Assembly (NCBI RefSeq): GCF_002632615.1 | Contig: NZ_NITZ01000004.1 | Span: forward strand, 202,488-266,487 | Reading direction: 5' to 3' | Length of the DNA stretch: 64,000 nucleotides | Source: Xenorhabdus miraniensis | GTDB taxonomy: Bacteria; Pseudomonadota; Gammaproteobacteria; Enterobacterales; Enterobacteriaceae | In this document: piece by piece, positions 1 through 8,837 of the stretch | Numbering within the stretch: the stretch's first letter is position 1 | How the letters are laid out: each line of letters starts with the position of its first letter | Notes under the pieces: generated by a model | Told to the model about the DNA's origin: nothing | Databases searched by the model: none | The model's input: the letters and a program-made list of their open reading frames with translations, nothing else | Translations under genes and position numbers: made by a program

Positions 1-93
1 TTAGATAAACACAATATCGGTATTCCATTCCCACAAATGGATGTTTACTTGCATCAGCAACAAACCGCCTTACAGAAAAAGACGGAAGAATAA
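1..93 (+). CDS. mscS: Small-conductance mechanosensitive channel MscS, C-terminal end only
   Basis: The window opens inside this gene; 30 codons and the TAA stop remain. MscS is a heptameric inner-membrane channel that opens under membrane tension and releases solutes after osmotic downshock. The visible piece is the extreme cytoplasmic C-terminus, with the family-typical IPFPQMDV stretch followed by a short charged tail. The next gene is argO, as in E. coli, which supports the call. The membrane part lies outside the window, so integrity of the gene cannot be judged. Confidence 0.85.
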   Translation, partial: LDKHNIGIPFPQMDVYLHQQQTALQKKTEE

Positions 94-259
94 TTAAAAG
101 ATCTTGGTGTGAGCGTTTCCATGCCTCACACCAAATTCGAATACAATTCCCATTATTTTTTCTAATGATGGATAAGAATCATTCATTTTCCCTAATAATT
201 ATTATTGGCTAATATGCGTTGATACCATAACTAATTGATTAATTATTAGGAATTTTTGC

Positions 260-883
260 ATGTTTTCGATATTTATACAGGGCTTTTTTCTCAGTGCCGC
301 GATGATCCTTCCCCTTGGACCACAAAATGTATTTGTGATGCAGCAAGGGAGCAAAAAACAGTTCCATTTAATGAGTGCCGCGTTATGTTCCATTAGTGAT
401 GCGATCCTCATTGCGGCGGGAATATTTGGCGGAAGTGCTTTACTTGGGCAATCGACATTTTTGCTGCAAGCCGTGACATGGGGGGGCATCGCATTTTTAC
501 TATGGTATGGTTGGGGGGCTTTTCGGACAGCACTATCGGCGGAAGTTAAACTCTCCTCTGCTGAAAATATCATCCAAAGCCGTTGGCGGGTTATAGTCGC
601 TCTCTTTGCGGTGACCTGGTTGAATCCTCATGTTTATCTGGACACGTTCGTCGTGTTGGGAAGCATAGGCGGGCAACTATCAAGCGAGTTTAGGCCGTGG
701 TTTACCCTCGGTGCGGTCATGGCATCAATCAGTTGGTTTTTTGCATTGTCATTTTTGGCTGCGTGGTTTTCACCTGTACTGAATCAACCGCGGTCACAAC
801 GTATCATCAATGTTTTTGTTGGTTGTGTGATGTGGTATATCGCTTGGGGCTTAATTAAGCAAGGATTACAGATTTTTTACTGA
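260..883 (+). CDS. argO: L-arginine exporter ArgO (LysE family)
   Basis: This 207-residue inner-membrane protein of the LysE/RhtB family exports L-arginine and protects against arginine or canavanine excess. The N-terminus carries the family signature [12 protein letters not shown] in the first hydrophobic segment, and about six hydrophobic segments run to the end; the WLNPHVYLD motif lies near the middle. Length fits the E. coli protein (about 211). The gene follows mscS and precedes yggE, and its known activator gene argP lies just downstream on the other strand. In E. coli ArgP with arginine activates argO and lysine blocks it; an ArgP site is expected in the AT-rich 94-259 gap but I cannot assign bases. 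Confidence 0.93.
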   Translation: MFSIFIQGFFLSAAMILPLGPQNVFVMQQGSKKQFHLMSAALCSISDAILIAAGIFGGSALLGQSTFLLQAVTWGGIAFLLWYGWGAFRTALSAEVKLSSAENIIQSRWRVIVALFAVTWLNPHVYLDTFVVLGSIGGQLSSEFRPWFTLGAVMASISWFFALSFLAAWFSPVLNQPRSQRIINVFVGCVMWYIAWGLIKQGLQIFY

Positions 884-895
884 TTTCAATACTTC

Positions 896-990
896 TTCAT
901 AGATAATGTGTTTATAGATATTGTGTTCATAGATAATGTGTTTATAGATATTGTGTTCATGGATAGATAGTGTGTTCATAGATAGTGTGC
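896..990. repeat. Tandem repeat, 30-bp unit, after argO
   Basis: Two perfect 30-bp copies lie at 896-925 and 926-955. Degenerate copies of the TTCATAGATA / GTGTTTATAGAT core continue to about 990. The array fills most of the argO-yggE gap. It has no stem-loop or T-run that would make it a terminator. Slippage at such arrays often makes copy number vary between strains. Confidence 0.9.
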
Positions 991-1047
991 TAATGTTTCT
1001 GAAGAGCACCTTACTCATGTAAATTTGTTGTATTTGAAGGAGGTTTT

Positions 1048-1782
1048 GTGAAACGTAAATCATTGGTACTGGCTGCGATGATAGCTCTGGGAAGCCTCTC
1101 TGGCATGGCTGCTTCTGCCTCTGAATTGCCATCTGTCCCACATATTTCTACTTCTGGTAATGCGGTAATCAAAGCGACGCCAGATATGGCCACGCTGATA
1201 ATCCATGTCAGTGAAACTCAAAAAAGTGCGGCAGATGCAAAGAAAAAAGTGGACGAGCGTGTCGCGAAATATTTTGTTTTTCTGAAAAATAATAGCATTG
1301 AAAAGAAAGATATTGATGCTGCCAATTTGCGTACGCAACCAGAATATCAATATGAACAAAAGACGGGTAAATCAACAATCACAGGTTATAGAGCTTCGCG
1401 TTCGGTTGAAGTAAAAGTTCACAAGCTGGATCAACTGAATACATTACTGGATGGTGCTCTGAAAGCTGGACTGAATGAAATTAACTCGGTGCAGTTCAGT
1501 GTTGAGAATCCACAACGCTATCGTGATGAAGCCAGACAAAAAGCCATTGAGAATGCTATTGCACAAGCGACTGCATTGGCAAAAGGGTTCAACGGTAAGC
1601 TAGGCCCGGTATATAGCATCAATTACCGTGCTCCTGAAGCCGTGCCAGCACCAATGAGCCGCCTGAAATACCAGACAGCCCTGATGGCAGCACCAGCAGC
1701 AGATTCAGCCAGTGAAACTTATGAACCACAGAGCATTGAATTCTCTGATCACGTCGATGCGGTTTTTGAATTACAGCGTTAA
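1048..1782 (+). CDS. yggE: Periplasmic SIMPL-domain protein YggE
   Basis: This 244-residue protein of the SIMPL (DUF541) family is known in E. coli for reducing oxidative stress; its molecular mechanism is unclear. I chose the GTG start at 1048 because a strong AAGGAGG Shine-Dalgarno lies seven to eleven bases upstream. Residues 1-24 form a signal peptide (KRK, hydrophobic core, SASA cleavage region), so the protein is periplasmic. The core [18 protein letters not shown] at the start of the mature protein is typical of the family. The stop overlaps that of the convergent argP by a few bases. The argO-yggE-argP order matches enteric relatives. Confidence 0.92.
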   Translation: MKRKSLVLAAMIALGSLSGMAASASELPSVPHISTSGNAVIKATPDMATLIIHVSETQKSAADAKKKVDERVAKYFVFLKNNSIEKKDIDAANLRTQPEYQYEQKTGKSTITGYRASRSVEVKVHKLDQLNTLLDGALKAGLNEINSVQFSVENPQRYRDEARQKAIENAIAQATALAKGFNGKLGPVYSINYRAPEAVPAPMSRLKYQTALMAAPAADSASETYEPQSIEFSDHVDAVFELQR

Positions 1783-2684
1783 TTAATTTCATCTTCCTGA
1801 CGTAACATCTGACGTCCTAGTTTGAGCAGGGCGTCAGTGACTTTTCTCATCGCCCCGCTTTCTGGGGTAAAACGATGCCAATAAAGCATGCGGCGTTGGC
1901 ATAGTCCGGGCGTTAAATCAACTAACTCACCCGCTCGCAGCTCCTTGTCGATTTGCAAGTGTGGGATCATACAGCAAGTTGAACCTTGTTTTGCCAATTG
2001 CACAAATGCTTCGGAAGAATTTACGATATGGCAGGGGACACTACCCGGTGATAAGTCAAAATTCTGTTGTAAGAATGCCTGGTGCATATCATCCAGATGG
2101 TCGAATGCCACGGCAGGGGCTTTCAGTAATGCTGAACGCGTAACGCCATTAGGAAAAAAGCGCTCTGCGAACTTTGGAGAGGCAACAAACAGATAATCGA
2201 GAGCACCTAACTTATCAACCAGACAGCTTGGCAGGGGCTGAGCTTGAATACTAATCGCTCCAACAACTTCGCCACGCCGCAAACGTTCCTGAGTCCGGGT
2301 TTCATCTTCCACCTGAATATTTAGACGAATGGGTAAATCGGATAAGACAGGATGGAGAGCGGGTAAAAGCCAGGTTGCCAGACTATCCGCATTAACCGCG
2401 AGGGAGAGTAACAGCGGTATCTCATTGTCATTTTCGTCACCGAGCCATTGTGCTTCCAGTAATTCAACCTGATGTAATAGCGCGAGCAGCTTTTGCCCTT
2501 GCTCTGTAGGGCGAGGTGGAACGGTGCGCACCAATAGTGGCTGACCAAACAGATTTTCTAATTGTTTGATTCTCTGGGATACCGCGGATTGGGTGATACA
2601 AAGTTTTTGTGCCGCCCGCTCGAAACCACGTTCTCGGATCACTGCATCCAATGCTTGCAGTGACCTGTAATCAGGACGTTTCAT
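1779..2684 (-). CDS. argP: LysR-type regulator ArgP (IciA)
   Basis: ArgP is a LysR-family transcription regulator (301 residues, usual length about 297) that responds to arginine and lysine and activates argO in enterics; it was first described as IciA, an oriC-binding protein. The N-terminal winged helix-turn-helix spans roughly residues 5-60, with [20 protein letters not shown] as recognition region. The rest is the periplasmic-binding-protein-like effector domain. It converges on yggE, overlapping at the stop codons without a visible terminator between them. The start is the ATG at 2684, matching the family N-terminus. Confidence 0.93.
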   Translation of the reverse strand: MKRPDYRSLQALDAVIRERGFERAAQKLCITQSAVSQRIKQLENLFGQPLLVRTVPPRPTEQGQKLLALLHQVELLEAQWLGDENDNEIPLLLSLAVNADSLATWLLPALHPVLSDLPIRLNIQVEDETRTQERLRRGEVVGAISIQAQPLPSCLVDKLGALDYLFVASPKFAERFFPNGVTRSALLKAPAVAFDHLDDMHQAFLQQNFDLSPGSVPCHIVNSSEAFVQLAKQGSTCCMIPHLQIDKELRAGELVDLTPGLCQRRMLYWHRFTPESGAMRKVTDALLKLGRQMLRQEDEIN

Positions 2685-2786
2685 TGAAAATAAAGTTCTC
2701 CGTTTTTACTCTTTTTGTGGGATATAGGACGATTTTTTTAGGCTAAGTAGCTCTGTGGTTTGAGTAGCATCGCATGACTTAAGCAA

Positions 2787-2854
2787 TACTCTTGCTGTTC
2801 AAATATTCTTGCTATTCAAATATTCTTGCGATCCAAATACCATTGCGATCTAAA
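2787..2854. repeat. Four 17-bp tandem repeats upstream of rpiA
   Basis: Four adjacent 17-bp units lie at 2787-2803, 2804-2820, 2821-2837 and 2838-2854. Each contains a TTGC(T/G)(A/G)T(T/C)(C/T)AAA-like core. Further degenerate copies (TAAGTAGC/TGAGTAGC) flank them from about 2740 to 2880. The array lies between the divergent argP and rpiA starts, so copy number changes would alter promoter spacing. Confidence 0.85.
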
Positions 2855-2967
2855 CAGCATTATGTGGCCTAAGTAGCACTATGCCATATTTTTTCATGGA
2901 GCGAGGTAATATTGTTTATACTAGCCGTCAGATTTTTCCTTGTAACTGTTTATAGGCTGTGATTGAT

Positions 2968-3624
2968 ATGACTCAGGACGAACTGAAAAAAGCAGTAGGT
3001 TGGGCGGCATTGGAATACGTTAAACCAGGCACAATTGTTGGTGTTGGTACGGGTTCAACGGCAGCGCATTTTATTGATGCGTTAGGAACTATCAAAGACA
3101 AAATTGAAGGTGCGGTGTCTAGTTCAGAAGCATCAACTGCAAAGCTGAAAAGTCTCGGTATTCCCGTATTTGACTGTAATGATGTTGACAGTTTGGATAT
3201 TTATGTTGATGGCGCTGATGAAATTAACGGTCAGATGCAAATGATCAAAGGTGGTGGTGCGGCATTAACCCGGGAAAAAATCATCGCTGCTGTTGCAAAG
3301 AAATTTATCTGTATCATTGATTCCTCTAAGCAAGTGGAGGTTCTGGGCAAATTTCCACTGCCGGTTGAAGTTATCCCAATGGCACGCGCTTATGTTACCC
3401 GTGAACTGGAGAAGTTAGGAGGAACCCCGGTTTATCGTGAAAATGTGGTGACTGATAATGGTAATGACATTCTGGATGTTCACAACCTTTCCATTGTTGA
3501 GCCGGCTGAATTGGAAGACAAAATCAATGGCATCGCTGGTGTAGTAACCGTTGGCCTTTTTGCCAACAGAGGTGCCAACGTAGTGCTGGTGGGTGCAGCT
3601 GACGGGGTCATGGCGATCAAATAA
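2968..3624 (+). CDS. rpiA: Ribose-5-phosphate isomerase A
   Basis: RpiA interconverts ribose 5-phosphate and ribulose 5-phosphate in the non-oxidative pentose phosphate pathway in the cytosol. The ATG at 2968 gives 218 residues beginning [15 protein letters not shown], matching the E. coli length; a GTG three codons upstream (2959) is possible but less likely. Visible motifs are the phosphate-binding [12 protein letters not shown], the catalytic DGADEI and [12 protein letters not shown]. It lies divergent from argP and upstream of serA, the E. coli arrangement. Transketolase (tktA), which shares the pathway, is near the other end of this window. Confidence 0.96.
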   Translation: MTQDELKKAVGWAALEYVKPGTIVGVGTGSTAAHFIDALGTIKDKIEGAVSSSEASTAKLKSLGIPVFDCNDVDSLDIYVDGADEINGQMQMIKGGGAALTREKIIAAVAKKFICIIDSSKQVEVLGKFPLPVEVIPMARAYVTRELEKLGGTPVYRENVVTDNGNDILDVHNLSIVEPAELEDKINGIAGVVTVGLFANRGANVVLVGAADGVMAIK

Positions 3625-3634
3625 TAATCGTTTA

Positions 3635-3670
3635 TTGGGGGCGGAATATTCTGTCCCCAAAATATTTTTA
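3635..3670 (+). terminator. Possible rpiA terminator
   Basis: TTGGGG (3635-3640) and CCCCAA (3655-3660) can pair around a 14-base loop, and an AT-rich AATATTTTTATATT run follows. The stem is short and the U-tract is interrupted, so this is a weak call. Confidence 0.4.
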
Positions 3671-3896
3671 TATTTATTAAAAAAAGAAAATTTGGTGATA
3701 TCTATCACTTTACCGCCTAAAAAAAACTCAAAACCCTGCCTTTGGCTTATAACGAATTATTTTACTTCGTATAACAACTTATTTACTGTTTCTTATCCTG
3801 TTATATAAGCAATCGATTGTATTGCCGTTGTCGTTTTTTTTGTTATTTTGGTGACATCTATAGGCGTTATGAAGTTAGTACAACTAGGGCGGGCAA

Positions 3897-5138
3897 ATGG
3901 TTAAGGTATCTTTAGAAAAGGATAAAATTAAATTTCTGCTATTGGAAGGCGTTCATCAAAGCACAGTAGAAAAATTGAAAGCGGCTGGATACAGCAATAT
4001 TGAATATCATAAAGGGGCATTGGAACCAGAAGAACTGAAAGAAGCAATTCGTGATGCTCGGTTTGTGGGGATCCGTTCCCGTACCCAGTTGACGGAAGAA
4101 ATTTTTTCCGCAGCGGAAAAATTGGTTGCTGTGGGCTGTTTCTGTATTGGTACCAATCAAGTTGATTTGAAAGCCGCAGCAAAACGCGGTATTCCTGTAT
4201 TTAATGCACCGTTCTCCAATACCCGATCAGTCGCTGAAATGGTATTGGGTGAGTTGCTGTTATTATTGCGCCGCATTCCTGAGGCGAATGCAAAAGCACA
4301 TAACGGTGTATGGGATAAGCAGGCAAAAGGTTGTTATGAGGCTCGCGGAAAGAAACTAGGCATTATTGGTTACGGTCATATCGGTACACAGCTTGGTATT
4401 TTGGCTGAAAGTATTGGTCTGAATGTTTATTTCTATGATATTGAAAATAAATTGCCATTAGGTAATGCACAGCAAGTCCATCATCTATCTGAACTATTGA
4501 ATATGAGTGATGTTGTGAGCCTGCACGTACCTGAAACAGCTTCAACCAAAAATATGATTGGTGCAACAGAGCTGGAACTGATGAAACCAGGTTCAATTTT
4601 GATAAATGCTTCACGCGGCACCGTAATAGACATTCCCGCATTAAGTGACGCGTTGGAAATCGGGCATATTTCTGGTGCGGCGATTGATGTATTCCCAGAA
4701 GAGCCGGCAACAAACAGCGATCCTTTCATCTCGTTATTAACAAAGTTTGATAACGTATTACTGACACCGCATATTGGTGGATCGACTCAGGAAGCCCAAG
4801 AAAATATTGGTGCTGAAGTCGGAGGTAAGTTGGTGAAATACTCTGACAACGGTTCTACGCTGTCTGCGGTTAATTTCCCTGAAGTTTCACTGCCTGTTCA
4901 TGCCAAAGATACTAACCGTTTGCTGCATATCCATGAAAACCGTCCCGGTATCTTAACCAGCATCAACCAAGTGTTCACTGCTCAAGAAATCAATATTGAA
5001 GCACAATATCTGCGAACAGAAGGCGATATTGGTTATGTGGTTATTGATATTACAGCGCAGAGCACTGCTGAAGCCGAATTGGTATTGCAACAACTGAAAG
5101 CCTTGCCTGGCACAATTCGTTCCCGGTTGCTTTACTAA
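3897..5138 (+). CDS. serA: D-3-phosphoglycerate dehydrogenase SerA
   Basis: SerA oxidises 3-phosphoglycerate with NAD+, the first step of serine synthesis. At 413 residues it fits the E. coli enzyme (410). The substrate domain comes first, then the Rossmann domain with GIIGYGHIGTQLG. The catalytic Arg lies in NASRGTVID and the catalytic His in LTPHIGGSTQEAQ. A C-terminal ACT domain (about residues 335-413, LLHIHENRPGILTSIN) should give feedback inhibition by serine. Context fits one-carbon metabolism: the glycine-cleavage genes lie about 6.5 kb downstream. A bidirectional terminator follows. Confidence 0.96.
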   Translation: MVKVSLEKDKIKFLLLEGVHQSTVEKLKAAGYSNIEYHKGALEPEELKEAIRDARFVGIRSRTQLTEEIFSAAEKLVAVGCFCIGTNQVDLKAAAKRGIPVFNAPFSNTRSVAEMVLGELLLLLRRIPEANAKAHNGVWDKQAKGCYEARGKKLGIIGYGHIGTQLGILAESIGLNVYFYDIENKLPLGNAQQVHHLSELLNMSDVVSLHVPETASTKNMIGATELELMKPGSILINASRGTVIDIPALSDALEIGHISGAAIDVFPEEPATNSDPFISLLTKFDNVLLTPHIGGSTQEAQENIGAEVGGKLVKYSDNGSTLSAVNFPEVSLPVHAKDTNRLLHIHENRPGILTSINQVFTAQEINIEAQYLRTEGDIGYVVIDITAQSTAEAELVLQQLKALPGTIRSRLLY

Positions 5139-5155
5139 TTTACCAAGAGTGAAAG

Positions 5156-5183
5156 AAGGGCTGTTGAATATTCAACAACCCTT
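5156..5183. terminator. Bidirectional terminator between serA and fau
   Basis: The arms AAGGGCTGTTGAA (5156-5168) and TTCAACAACCCTT (5171-5183) pair with one mismatch. The hairpin sits between two convergent genes. The AT-rich flanks support termination in both directions, though neither side has a long T-run. Confidence 0.6.
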
Positions 5184-5198
5184 ATATCAGTTAAAGAT

Positions 5199-5795
5199 TC
5201 ACGCCCATTGCCATACTTTTTCTGGTGTAATAATTTCCGGTAAAGGAATATCCCAACTTGCACTGGGTAATGTTTCCACTAGCTGGAAATTGTGTGCTAA
5301 TCCTATCGGGTAAAAGTTCTGTTGTTGCCATTTTGCGAGAGTCCTATCGTAGAAGCCGCCTCCCATACCCAAACGTTGCCCTGTACAATCAAAAGCAACG
5401 AGTGGTATGAACATGACATCAAGTTCAGAAACAGGCAAAACCTGCCGGATATCCAGCGCAGGTTCTTCTATATTGAATTGATTCCGAATCAGGGGAGTAT
5501 CAGCACGGTAACGCAGGAAAAGTAAGTGATTCCGGCTGAAAGGATGCAATACTGGCAAATAGACTTGCTTGTTTTGTTGCCAAAGTTGTTGGATTAATGG
5601 GCGTGTATCCAATTCCCCATCGAAAGAGAGATACAGGGCAATTTTGTTAGCTTGCAGAACCTTCGGATGAGCCATGACTTGTTTGGCTGCTTGCAGGGCA
5701 AATTGCGCTTGTTGCTCGGGGGGTAAACTTTGACGTAGTTGTCGAATTTTTTTTCGAATGGATTTTCGGAGAGAAAAAAAAGAATCTGATTGCAT
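5199..5795 (-). CDS. fau: 5-formyltetrahydrofolate cyclo-ligase (YgfA/Fau)
   Basis: This 198-residue enzyme converts 5-formyltetrahydrofolate to 5,10-methenyltetrahydrofolate using ATP. The N-terminus has the basic RKSIRKKIRQLRQSL helix usual for the family. The signature GMGGGFYDRTL lies about three quarters along and binds nucleotide. The gene lies directly downstream of the 6S RNA gene on the same strand, the arrangement in E. coli, where ssrS and ygfA are cotranscribed. The function ties in with the folate-dependent glycine cleavage genes further along. Confidence 0.93.
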   Translation of the reverse strand: MQSDSFFSLRKSIRKKIRQLRQSLPPEQQAQFALQAAKQVMAHPKVLQANKIALYLSFDGELDTRPLIQQLWQQNKQVYLPVLHPFSRNHLLFLRYRADTPLIRNQFNIEEPALDIRQVLPVSELDVMFIPLVAFDCTGQRLGMGGGFYDRTLAKWQQQNFYPIGLAHNFQLVETLPSASWDIPLPEIITPEKVWQWA

Positions 5796-5846
5796 GATAC
5801 CTGCCTGTTTAATGCAGAAAAGGATACAAAACAGATAAAAAATTAG

Positions 5847-6030
5847 GGTTCTCCAAGATGCCGTTGCAGGTGGTAACCCTTGAACCCTTGGTTCAAGGTG
5901 AACGTAGAGTCGTTTCTATTAGGCTTCTTGGTCTGAGCCAAGCATGCTCACAAGAAACAGAGCACTACATTCTATAGGTATGAAATATCGGCTCAGGGGA
6001 CTTCCCCGCTCACGCACACCTCAGAGAAAT
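5847..6030 (-). ncRNA. ssrS: 6S RNA (SsrS)
   Basis: 6S RNA mimics an open promoter, binds sigma70 RNA polymerase and down-regulates transcription in stationary phase. Read on the minus strand, the RNA starts ATTTCTCTGAGG at 6030 and ends near GGCATCTTGGAGAACCC at 5847, about 184 nt against 183 in E. coli. The ends pair to form the closing stem. Conserved internal blocks are visible, including AGTCCCCTGAGCCGATATTTC and the CCTTGAACCAAGGGTTCAAG hairpin. The location between zapA and fau is the conserved one. Ends are inferred by similarity. Confidence 0.95.
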
Positions 6031-6179
6031 TTTTTGTTGCTTAAAACGCTAAATAGGCTCTAAACAACGCTATGAAGCCTATTGTATGGAACTAAACGAA
6101 GAAAGCAACTGCTTATATTCATCTATAGTGACTACTGCCTGATTTATCAACAAGAATGCGTTTATTGACAGGTAGAACA

Positions 6180-6485
6180 TCAGGTAATTTTACCTTGTTC
6201 TAACAATGCGTTTTCAATAGTCTGCTGGAGCATTTTTATTTTTTGTTCCATATTGTAGGCATAATCACGGGTTTTCATTTTTTCTTGTGCTAACTCGTGA
6301 CAAACATTCAGCGCCACAATAAAAACCAGCTGCTCAGTGTTAGTTACTCTGGTGCGTTCTTTGAGGTTTTGCAAACGTTGATCAAGCTCCTCAGCAGCAG
6401 CTTGCAATGCCTCTATCTGCTCTGGTGGACAATTGACACGTAATGACCGCCCAAAAATCTGAATATCTACTGGTTGTGCAGACAT
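6180..6485 (-). CDS. zapA: Cell division protein ZapA
   Basis: ZapA binds FtsZ and bundles protofilaments at the division septum. The 101-residue product (E. coli 109) has the N-terminal globular part with [15 protein letters not shown] and a long helical C-terminus for dimer and tetramer formation. It lies upstream of ssrS and divergent from ygfB, as in E. coli. No oddities are visible. Confidence 0.92.
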   Translation of the reverse strand: MSAQPVDIQIFGRSLRVNCPPEQIEALQAAAEELDQRLQNLKERTRVTNTEQLVFIVALNVCHELAQEKMKTRDYAYNMEQKIKMLQQTIENALLEQGKIT

Positions 6486-6530
6486 GACACCTTCCTGATT
6501 TATTACTGTGCCGATACCTTGATTTTGACA

Positions 6531-6596
6531 TATAGCCCTTATCCTTCAAATTGTAGCTTTATTGGCTGAGTGACAACTTGAAATCTATTGGGCATA
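6531..6596. repeat. Short MITE-like element with terminal inverted repeats
   Basis: The left end TATAGCCCTTATCCTTCAAA (6531-6550) and the right end ACAACTTGAAATCTATTGGGC (about 6573-6593) are imperfect inverted repeats of about 20 bp. They enclose only about 25 bp. The ends resemble those of the longer element at 7338-7461, so this looks like an internally deleted copy. It lies in the zapA-ygfB gap. Confidence 0.6.
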
Positions 6597-6751
6597 AAGT
6601 AAATTTTGGTATAAAAACAAGGTCGACACCAATCATTACCGTACAATACCAAAAGCTCCCCCTCCTTATATCGGTGTATGCTGTCTGGTATAGCGACTCC
6701 CCTTGATGGTAGCATAGCATGAACTTATATCGCCAACGATGATCAATATAC

Positions 6752-7327
6752 ATGTCTATACAAAACTCATTACCTAATTATCAGTCATTTGATGAAATTT
6801 TGCATCAACAGTCCGTTGCACTGACAGCAGCAGAAATGCACGGCTTAATCAGTGGATTACTATGTGGTGGAAATCATGATAGTAGTTGGCAGACATTGGT
6901 GCATGATCTCGCTAATGATGGTCTGGCATTTTCTCAGGTTTTATCCGTACCCCTCCGGGAATTGCACGAAACAACCTTTGAATTGCTTGATGACAGTAAT
7001 TTTGCATTTAAGCTACTGCTTCCTGATGAAGAAGCCGGTGTTTTTGAATGTGCGGATGCGTTGGCGGGATGGGTGAACCATTTTCTATTGGGATTAGGTG
7101 TCGCAAATCCAAAATTGACAGAAAAACCAGAAATTAAAGAAATTGTCACCGATTTACGTAATATCGGCATGCTGGGGTATGACGAGGACGAAGATCAAGA
7201 AGAGCTGTCCCAGGCTCTTGAAGAAGTCCTGGAATATGTTCGTGTTGCAGTTCAGCTCTGCTATATCGCTTTAGCAACACCGAAAACTTCAGGTAATGCA
7301 AAAAATGAAAAACCAACGTTGCATTGA
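6752..7327 (+). CDS. ygfB: YgfB family protein (UPF0149)
   Basis: This 191-residue acidic protein belongs to the YgfB/UPF0149 family. In Pseudomonas a YgfB homologue counteracts an antiterminator regulating ampDh3; its role in enterics is not established. The N-terminal half contains the family-typical [14 protein letters not shown] segment and the C-terminal half the [14 protein letters not shown] segment. The order zapA-ygfB-pepP-ubiH-ubiI is conserved. A 169-bp gap holding a repeat element separates it from pepP. Confidence 0.88.
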   Translation: MSIQNSLPNYQSFDEILHQQSVALTAAEMHGLISGLLCGGNHDSSWQTLVHDLANDGLAFSQVLSVPLRELHETTFELLDDSNFAFKLLLPDEEAGVFECADALAGWVNHFLLGLGVANPKLTEKPEIKEIVTDLRNIGMLGYDEDEDQEELSQALEEVLEYVRVAVQLCYIALATPKTSGNAKNEKPTLH

Positions 7328-7337
7328 TTGGTGATAT

Positions 7338-7461
7338 ATACCTAATAAATTTCAAGTTGTAGCACAATGGCAAATGAACGAATCCCGAAAGCATAACTGA
7401 CTGTGCGATTGGGTGCAGGTAAACGCGTCTGACAAAGCAGCAGCTTGAAAGATAAAGGGTA
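7338..7461. repeat. MITE-like intergenic repeat, about 124 bp
   Basis: The left end TACCTAATAAATTTCAAGTTG and the right end CAGCTTGAAAGATAAAGGGTA are imperfect inverted repeats. They share the TTTCAAG(T/C)TG core. The interior, about 80 bp, has no coding potential. It fills the ygfB-pepP gap. The form is that of a small non-autonomous element or enterobacterial intergenic repeat; I cannot name the family from sequence alone. Confidence 0.65.
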
Positions 7462-7496
7462 TCCTAACTAATAATAATGAAATCGCAGGAGAGGGT

Positions 7497-8813
7497 ATGA
7501 CTAAACAAGAATATTTATCCCGTCGTCAGGCACTATTGTCAAAAATGGCACCGGCCAGTGCGGCCATTATTTTTTCTGCCCCGCCTGCGACACGTAATTC
7601 AGATAGCGAGTATCCTTATCGCCAGCACAGTGATTTTCTTTATCTGACAGGTTTCAATGAACCGGAAGCGGTTTTGATACTGATCAAAAGTGATGAAACT
7701 CACAATCATAGCGTACTGTTTAACCGCGTCCGTGATTTGAATGCGGAAATTTGGTCTGGCCGTCGTCTTGGGCAAGAAGCCGCATTGGAAAAACTGGGCG
7801 TGGATCGTGCTCTGCCATACGATGATCTCAACGAACAGCTCTATTTACTACTGAATGGCTTGGAAGTGGTTTATCACGCGCAGGGAGAGTTTGAATACGC
7901 TGACAATATCGTATTTAGTGCCTTGGATAAATTGCGCAAAAATAATCGCCGTAATCTCAGTGCTCCGTCTGCTATGGTGGATTGGCGTCCGTGGCTGCAT
8001 GAAATGCGCCTGTTCAAGTCGGAAGCTGAATTGGAAATCATGCGCAAGGCCGGGAAAATCAGTGCGCAGGCGCATACCAGAGCCATGCAGGTTTGTCGTC
8101 CTGACATGTTTGAATATCAGCTTGAGGCTGAGATCCATCATGAATTTACCTATCAAGGTGCACGTTATCCTGCCTATAACACCATCATTGGTGCGGGAGA
8201 AAACGCTTGCATTCTGCATTATTCAGAAAATGAACGTCGAATGAAAGACGGTGATTTAGTTTTAATCGATGCAGGATGTGAGTATGAAGGGTATGCGGGC
8301 GATATTACGCGGACATTCCCGGTCAATGGCAAATTTACTCGTCCACAACGTGAAATTTATGACATTGTGCTGGAAGCCATCAATGTTTCTCTGGAGTTAT
8401 ATAAACCCGGCGCCAACATCCGCGGAGTCACTGAGCAGGTTGTGCGTATTATGGTCAATGGATTGGTAAAATTGGGAATTATGCACGGTGAAGTCGAACA
8501 ATTGATCGAGACCAATGCTTATCGCCAATTTTTCATGCATGGTTTAAGTCACTGGTTGGGACTGGATGTACACGATGTGGGCAATTACGGTGTTGAGCGT
8601 GATCGCATACTGGAACCTGGCATGGTGCTGACAGTGGAGCCGGGGCTTTACATTGCACCGGATGCGGATGTTCCGTTGGAATACCGCGGCATTGGTATCC
8701 GTATTGAAGATGACATCGTGATAACGGAAACCGGAAATGAAAATCTGACTGAGCATGTCGTAAAAGATCCTGATGAGATAGAAGCGCTGATGGCACAGGC
8801 GAAACAGGGTTAA
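7497..8813 (+). CDS. pepP: Xaa-Pro aminopeptidase PepP
   Basis: PepP is a cytosolic dimanganese metallopeptidase that removes an N-terminal residue preceding proline. The product has 438 residues (E. coli 441). The N-terminal domain is followed by a pita-bread catalytic domain. Metal ligands are recognisable: Asp in LIDAGCEYEG, Asp in GDITRTFPV, His in HGLSHWLGLDVHD, Glu in LTVEPGLYI and Glu in RIEDDIVIT. An AGGAGAGG Shine-Dalgarno precedes the ATG. It heads the conserved pepP-ubiH-ubiI series; ubiH starts 24 bases after its stop. Confidence 0.95.
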   Translation: MTKQEYLSRRQALLSKMAPASAAIIFSAPPATRNSDSEYPYRQHSDFLYLTGFNEPEAVLILIKSDETHNHSVLFNRVRDLNAEIWSGRRLGQEAALEKLGVDRALPYDDLNEQLYLLLNGLEVVYHAQGEFEYADNIVFSALDKLRKNNRRNLSAPSAMVDWRPWLHEMRLFKSEAELEIMRKAGKISAQAHTRAMQVCRPDMFEYQLEAEIHHEFTYQGARYPAYNTIIGAGENACILHYSENERRMKDGDLVLIDAGCEYEGYAGDITRTFPVNGKFTRPQREIYDIVLEAINVSLELYKPGANIRGVTEQVVRIMVNGLVKLGIMHGEVEQLIETNAYRQFFMHGLSHWLGLDVHDVGNYGVERDRILEPGMVLTVEPGLYIAPDADVPLEYRGIGIRIEDDIVITETGNENLTEHVVKDPDEIEALMAQAKQG

Positions 8814-8837
8814 GGTTAAAATAATCAGGAAGTGATA

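Noticed and set aside
3593..3808. 71-codon plus-strand frame after rpiA
   Set aside because: It overlaps the rpiA end and terminator, has low-complexity sequence and no Shine-Dalgarno.
5156..5198. Sib-type small RNA between serA and fau as in E. coli
   Set aside because: The gap is only 60 bp and holds just the terminator.
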